DNA of 64,000 bases from Planctomycetaceae bacterium (GTDB taxonomy: Bacteria > Planctomycetota > Planctomycetia > Planctomycetales > Planctomycetaceae), in NCBI GenBank assembly GCA_020850695.1, contig JADZEF010000086.1, positions 24,649 through 88,648 on the forward strand, given 5' to 3'. The notes below the pieces were generated by a model. The model was given only the letters and a program-made list of their open reading frames with translations. It ran no database searches and was not told the origin of the DNA. The position numbers and the translations under genes were made by a program. Positions 61,379 to 64,000 of the stretch are shown one piece after another (positions within the stretch are counted from its first letter, which is position 1; every line of letters begins with the position of its first letter).

Positions 61379-62827
61379 ATGCGGGTTCTGGAATTGATTC
61401 CCTGTCCGACCGTGGCCGAGGTCGTTGGACGGCTGGCCGGACAGCCGGAACTGCTGGTGCTGGAGAGTGTGCTGCGCCGACCGGGAGTCGGCCGGTACAG
61501 CTACGTCATGGCGGATCCGATCGGGTTTGAATGCGTTCCGCGAGTGACGTATGGCAGCGATCCATTCGCGAATTCGAGGAAACGCCTGAGCCAACTGTCC
61601 GCGAGTCACGTTCCGGAACTGCCTCCTTTCCAGGGAGGGGTCGCCGGTCTTCTCGCGTATGAGGCGGGGCGGGTCTGGGAACGATTGCCGCCGCGGCAGA
61701 TCGATGAGTTCGAGTTGCCCGAATTCGCGGCCGGCATCTACGACTGGGTCATCGCGTGGGATCACGCCACGGGGCGTGCGTGGATCGTCTCGCAGGGGTG
61801 GCCGGAAGCCGATCCGCGGCAGCGGATGGAACGGGCGCAAATGCGGATGGAGCAGGTCCAGCGAGCGTTGAGCGGGGCAGGGAAGGGGGGCGGAGTCGCG
61901 GGAGCGGGCGAGGGCTCTGCGAACCCGCAAGTGTTGGACGCCGGGTCGAGCAAGCGTGCGAGTGCGTTGAAGACAGAGAGCCTGACACCGCAGTTCGCCG
62001 CGCCGGGTCTGGAGGGGCTGACCAGCAACTTTTCGCGCGACGGGTATCTGCGGGGGGTCGAGCGGGTCATCGAGTACATCCGCGCGGGGGACATCTTCCA
62101 GGCGAATCTGTCGCAACGACTGCTGGCGCCGTTGACCGCCTCGCCGATGACTCTGTACGAGCGGCTTCGCGATCGGAACCCCGCCACGTTCGCCGGGTAC
62201 TTTGCGTGCGACGACTGGGCCGTCGTCAGCGCCTCGCCGGAGCGGTTTGTGTGTGTGCGGGATGGCGAGGTCGAGACGCGGCCGATCAAGGGGACGCGGC
62301 GGCGGAGATCAACCCCCGAGGCGGATTTGTTTACGGGCGATGAGCTGCGCGAGAGCGAAAAGGACCGGGCCGAGAACGTCATGATTGTCGACCTGCTGCG
62401 GAACGACTTGTCGCGGGTATGCGAGCCGGGGTCGATCCGCGTTCCGAAACTGTGCGCGGTGGAAACGTACGAGACGGTCCAGCACCTTGTCTCGGAGATT
62501 CGGGGGCGTTTGTCACCCGGGAGCACCGCGTGGGATCTACTGGCGGCCACATTTCCGGGCGGATCAATCACCGGGGCCCCCAAGGTGCGGGCGATGGAGA
62601 TCATCAATGAGTTGGAGCCGACCGTCCGCGGCCCCTATTGCGGGAGCCTGTTCTGCCTGGGAGCCGACGGGGCGCTCGACAGCAACATCCTCATCCGGAC
62701 GCTCGTCTGTCGGCGAGGGTGGGTGCAGTGCAGCGTCGGTGGAGGGATTGTGGCGCAGTCGGATCCGGTTCGCGAGTACGAAGAAACGCTGCACAAGGCG
62801 GAGGGGATGTTGCGGGCGCTGCGATGA
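61379..62827 (+). CDS. pabB: Aminodeoxychorismate synthase component I (PabB)
   Basis: 482 residues. Chorismate-binding enzyme: the N-terminal half has GGVAGLLAYEAGRVWERLPP and the core IRAGDIFQANLSQRLLAPL, SASPERFVCVRDGEVETRPI, ESEKDRAENVMIVDLLRNDL, GSITGAPKVRAMEIINELEP and GALDSNILIRTL. The motif RPIKGTRRRRS has Lys where TrpE has Ala (PIAGT), which is the mark of PabB, so the product is likely 4-amino-4-deoxychorismate for folate. A Gly/Ala linker near residues 165-185 is an insertion. pabA follows on the same strand after 172 bases that hold an inverted repeat. Confidence 0.9.
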   Translation: MRVLELIPCPTVAEVVGRLAGQPELLVLESVLRRPGVGRYSYVMADPIGFECVPRVTYGSDPFANSRKRLSQLSASHVPELPPFQGGVAGLLAYEAGRVWERLPPRQIDEFELPEFAAGIYDWVIAWDHATGRAWIVSQGWPEADPRQRMERAQMRMEQVQRALSGAGKGGGVAGAGEGSANPQVLDAGSSKRASALKTESLTPQFAAPGLEGLTSNFSRDGYLRGVERVIEYIRAGDIFQANLSQRLLAPLTASPMTLYERLRDRNPATFAGYFACDDWAVVSASPERFVCVRDGEVETRPIKGTRRRRSTPEADLFTGDELRESEKDRAENVMIVDLLRNDLSRVCEPGSIRVPKLCAVETYETVQHLVSEIRGRLSPGSTAWDLLAATFPGGSITGAPKVRAMEIINELEPTVRGPYCGSLFCLGADGALDSNILIRTLVCRRGWVQCSVGGGIVAQSDPVREYEETLHKAEGMLRALR

Positions 62828-62830
62828 GGG

Positions 62831-62984
62831 AAAGGAGGGATGGAGAGATTGAGGGATGGAGAGATTGAGGGATGGAGAGATTGAGGGATGGAGAGATTGA
62901 GGGATAGACTGACGTCGTCCTCGCGCGATCGCCTCTGTTGTCGCTTCATCGCTCCGTCACTCCATCCCTCAATCTCTCCGTCAG
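62831..62984. repeat. Inverted repeat with four tandem 16-mers between pabB and pabA
   Basis: Four direct copies of GGGATGGAGAGATTGA at 62837-62900 are followed, after about 45 bases, by one inverted copy at 62963-62984 (TCCATCCCTCAATCTCTCCG). The left arm is therefore about four times the length of the right. The same 16-mer occurs in the element at 26480. It occupies most of the gap between the two pab genes. Confidence 0.9.
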
Positions 62985-62999
62985 CATTTCCCGCCCACC

Positions 63000-63680
63000 G
63001 TGATCCTGCTTCTCGACAACTACGACAGCTTCGTCTATACGCTGGCTCGCTATCTGGCCGAGCTGGAGCAGGAGACGCGCGTCGTGCGGAATGATGCGGT
63101 GACGGTGGATGAGATTCGCCAACTGGCTCCGGAAGCGATCGTCATTTCGCCAGGGCCCTGCACACCGGCGGAGGCCGGGATCTCGATGGACCTCATTCGC
63201 ACGCTGGGACCGTCGGTTCCGATGCTCGGCGTGTGCCTGGGTCACCAAGCGATGGCGTCAGCACTTGGCGGGTGCGTGATTCGAGCCCCTGAGCCGGTGC
63301 ATGGAAGAACCTCCTTGGTTCGTCATGACGGAACGGGTTTGTTTGCCGGCCTGCCGAATCCGCTTCAGGCGACGCGCTACCATTCGCTGATCGCCGAGGA
63401 ATCTACGCTGCCGGCCGAGCTTCGGATTACCGCTCGAACGTTGGACGGAATTCCAATGGCGCTGGAGCATCGCACGTGGCCGATGGCCGGTGTGCAGTTC
63501 CATCCGGAATCGGTCCTCACACAACACGGCCACCGTCTGCTGGCGAATTTTCTCGAGCGGGCGGGGATTCGGGTGGGAACGGTGCCGTCTGGCGATCCGG
63601 TCGGTGAAGAACGGCAGGAGATCGACGAATGGCCCGAGGAAGACTGGCCGCCGCCTGGTTCGCTGGCGGTGACGTGGTGA
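63000..63680 (+). CDS. pabA: Glutamine amidotransferase subunit PabA
   Basis: 226 residues from GTG 63000; no strong Shine-Dalgarno is seen. Class I glutaminase: MILLLDNYDSFVYTLARYLA, IVISPGPCTPAEAG, catalytic Cys in MLGVCLGHQAMA, and His/Glu in MAGVQFHPESVLTQHG. TrpG and PabA are not separable from sequence, but the partner's PIKGT motif argues for the aminodeoxychorismate role. Followed immediately by an inverted repeat whose left edge abuts the stop codon. Confidence 0.93.
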   Translation: MILLLDNYDSFVYTLARYLAELEQETRVVRNDAVTVDEIRQLAPEAIVISPGPCTPAEAGISMDLIRTLGPSVPMLGVCLGHQAMASALGGCVIRAPEPVHGRTSLVRHDGTGLFAGLPNPLQATRYHSLIAEESTLPAELRITARTLDGIPMALEHRTWPMAGVQFHPESVLTQHGHRLLANFLERAGIRVGTVPSGDPVGEERQEIDEWPEEDWPPPGSLAVTW

Positions 63681-63803
63681 GGGGAAGTAGTCAGGAGACA
63701 GTAGTCAGTAGTCAGGAGACAGTAGAAGAGCCAGAACAAAACTCTCCGGAACGTTTACATCCTCTCCTGACTACTGACTACTGTCTTCCTTCTTCCTTCC
63801 CCC
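63681..63803. repeat. Inverted repeat, AGTAGTCAGGAGACAG type
   Basis: Left arm 63681-63731 contains GGGGAAGTAGTCAGGAGACA, GTAGTCAGTAGTCAGGAGAC with direct repeats of GTAGTCAGGAGACA; right arm 63760-63803 is its inverse (CCTCTCCTGACTACTGACTA, CTGTCTTCCTTCTTCC, TTCCCC). The outer bases GTGAGGGGAAG and CTTCCCCCTCAC include the TGA of pabA and, on the other strand, the TGA that would end the next gene. Confidence 0.88.
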
Positions 63804-64000
63804 TCACACTTTCCCCAGCCCCACCTCCCCGCACTTCGCGTCGATTCGGCGCGGCGCGTTCGGTCTCTCGTCCCCCTGGCCGAACGAAGCGAACGCTTCC
63901 GCGCGCCCGGCGTCGATAAAGAAGAAAGAGTCCCCTGAGTGGACGACGATGAGCCGTGCCGGCTGAGTCCGAGTCCGGTTCCTCGTGATCGACGCACCCC
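63804..64000 (-). CDS. Possible protein C-terminus running in from the right edge
   Basis: A minus-strand frame is open from the right edge down to a TGA at 63804-63806 (64 residues). It includes LIVVHSGDSFFFIDAGRAEA and ends RRIDAKCGEVGLGKV, which reads like a real protein. Its stop abuts the outer edge of the inverted repeat, as pabA's stop does on the other side. No family could be assigned, and another frame cannot be excluded. Confidence 0.35.
   Translation of the reverse strand, partial: GASITRNRTRTQPARLIVVHSGDSFFFIDAGRAEAFASFGQGDERPNAPRRIDAKCGEVGLGKV

Noticed and set aside
61379..62827. trpE (anthranilate synthase component I)
   Set aside because: The diagnostic motif is PIKGT, not PIAGT, and the neighbouring amidotransferase fits pabA.
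62837..62900. Four exact 16-base tandem repeats, considered as a CRISPR array
   Set aside because: Units are directly adjacent with no spacers, are too short, and an inverted copy follows. No cas gene is in the window.

Overview
The window looks like a chromosomal stretch of a planctomycete. It is GC-rich and carries protein families typical of that phylum: two DUF1559 type-IV-pilin-like proteins, a DUF1549/DUF1553 cytochrome-like protein, a DUF1501 protein, two DUF4058 proteins, a DUF6513/pterin-binding protein, and many small lipoproteins with a carboxypeptidase-regulatory-like fold. The identification rests on family content only; no rRNA or tRNA gene was seen. All functional calls come from reading motifs, not from searches.

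Layout. 1-938: the start of an Ada/AlkA-type DNA alkylation repair gene that runs off the left edge. 1.4-3.1 kb: a DUF1559 pilin-like protein, a strong hairpin and a lipoprotein. 3.3-6.3 kb: a minus-strand pair of sugar-ester hydrolases (sialate O-acetylesterase-like and SGNH hydrolase). 7.0-9.9 kb: a large secreted protein of unknown function. 10.1-10.9 kb: thiG. 11.2-14.7 kb: sucC and sucD, with a four-helix-bundle gene wedged between them inside inverted repeats, followed by a membrane protein. 14.8-21.3 kb: DUF4058, SDR, DUF2314, ThuA, astacin-like protease and DUF1501 genes. 21.4-25.4 kb: a HAMP histidine kinase, a PP2C phosphatase and a PEGA lipoprotein. 25.5-28.4 kb: mannose-6-phosphate isomerase, a small CsrA-like protein, a STAS protein, and an HNH nuclease with a partner. 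28.6-31.9 kb: DUF1549/1553 and a second DUF1559-lipoprotein pair. 32.5-39.8 kb: trpC, NUDIX, ArsR-type regulator, atypical SDR, esterase, and a dihydropteroate-synthase-like protein. 40.2-44.1 kb: a 1314-residue CheB-CheR-PAS-kinase-receiver fusion. 44.3-53.5 kb: DinB, TPR membrane protein, AAA ATPase, two small membrane proteins, a GT39-like protein, a second DUF4058, and a tightly overlapped MBL-VOC-methyltransferase operon. 53.7-63.7 kb: a terpenoid-cyclase-fold protein, pheS-rplT-rpmI, a PQQ-type propeller, a membrane protein and pabB-pabA.

The most unusual feature is not a single gene. At least fifteen intergenic sites hold long imperfect inverted repeats. The arms of most are built from short, near-tandem words such as GTGGGTA, GGGATGGAGAGATTGA or ACGGAGTC. 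The words differ from site to site but the architecture is the same. They lie between sucC and sucD (with a four-helix-bundle gene inside), between pabB and pabA, between convergent stop codons, and between two terminators. One of them, between the DinB and TPR genes, is bounded by a 14-base exact direct repeat. Deleting the element and one copy of that repeat would join the two convergent genes at a single CTAG in which both still stop. I read this as a set of mobile or dispersing elements, possibly related to the four-helix-bundle protein; the mobility is inference.
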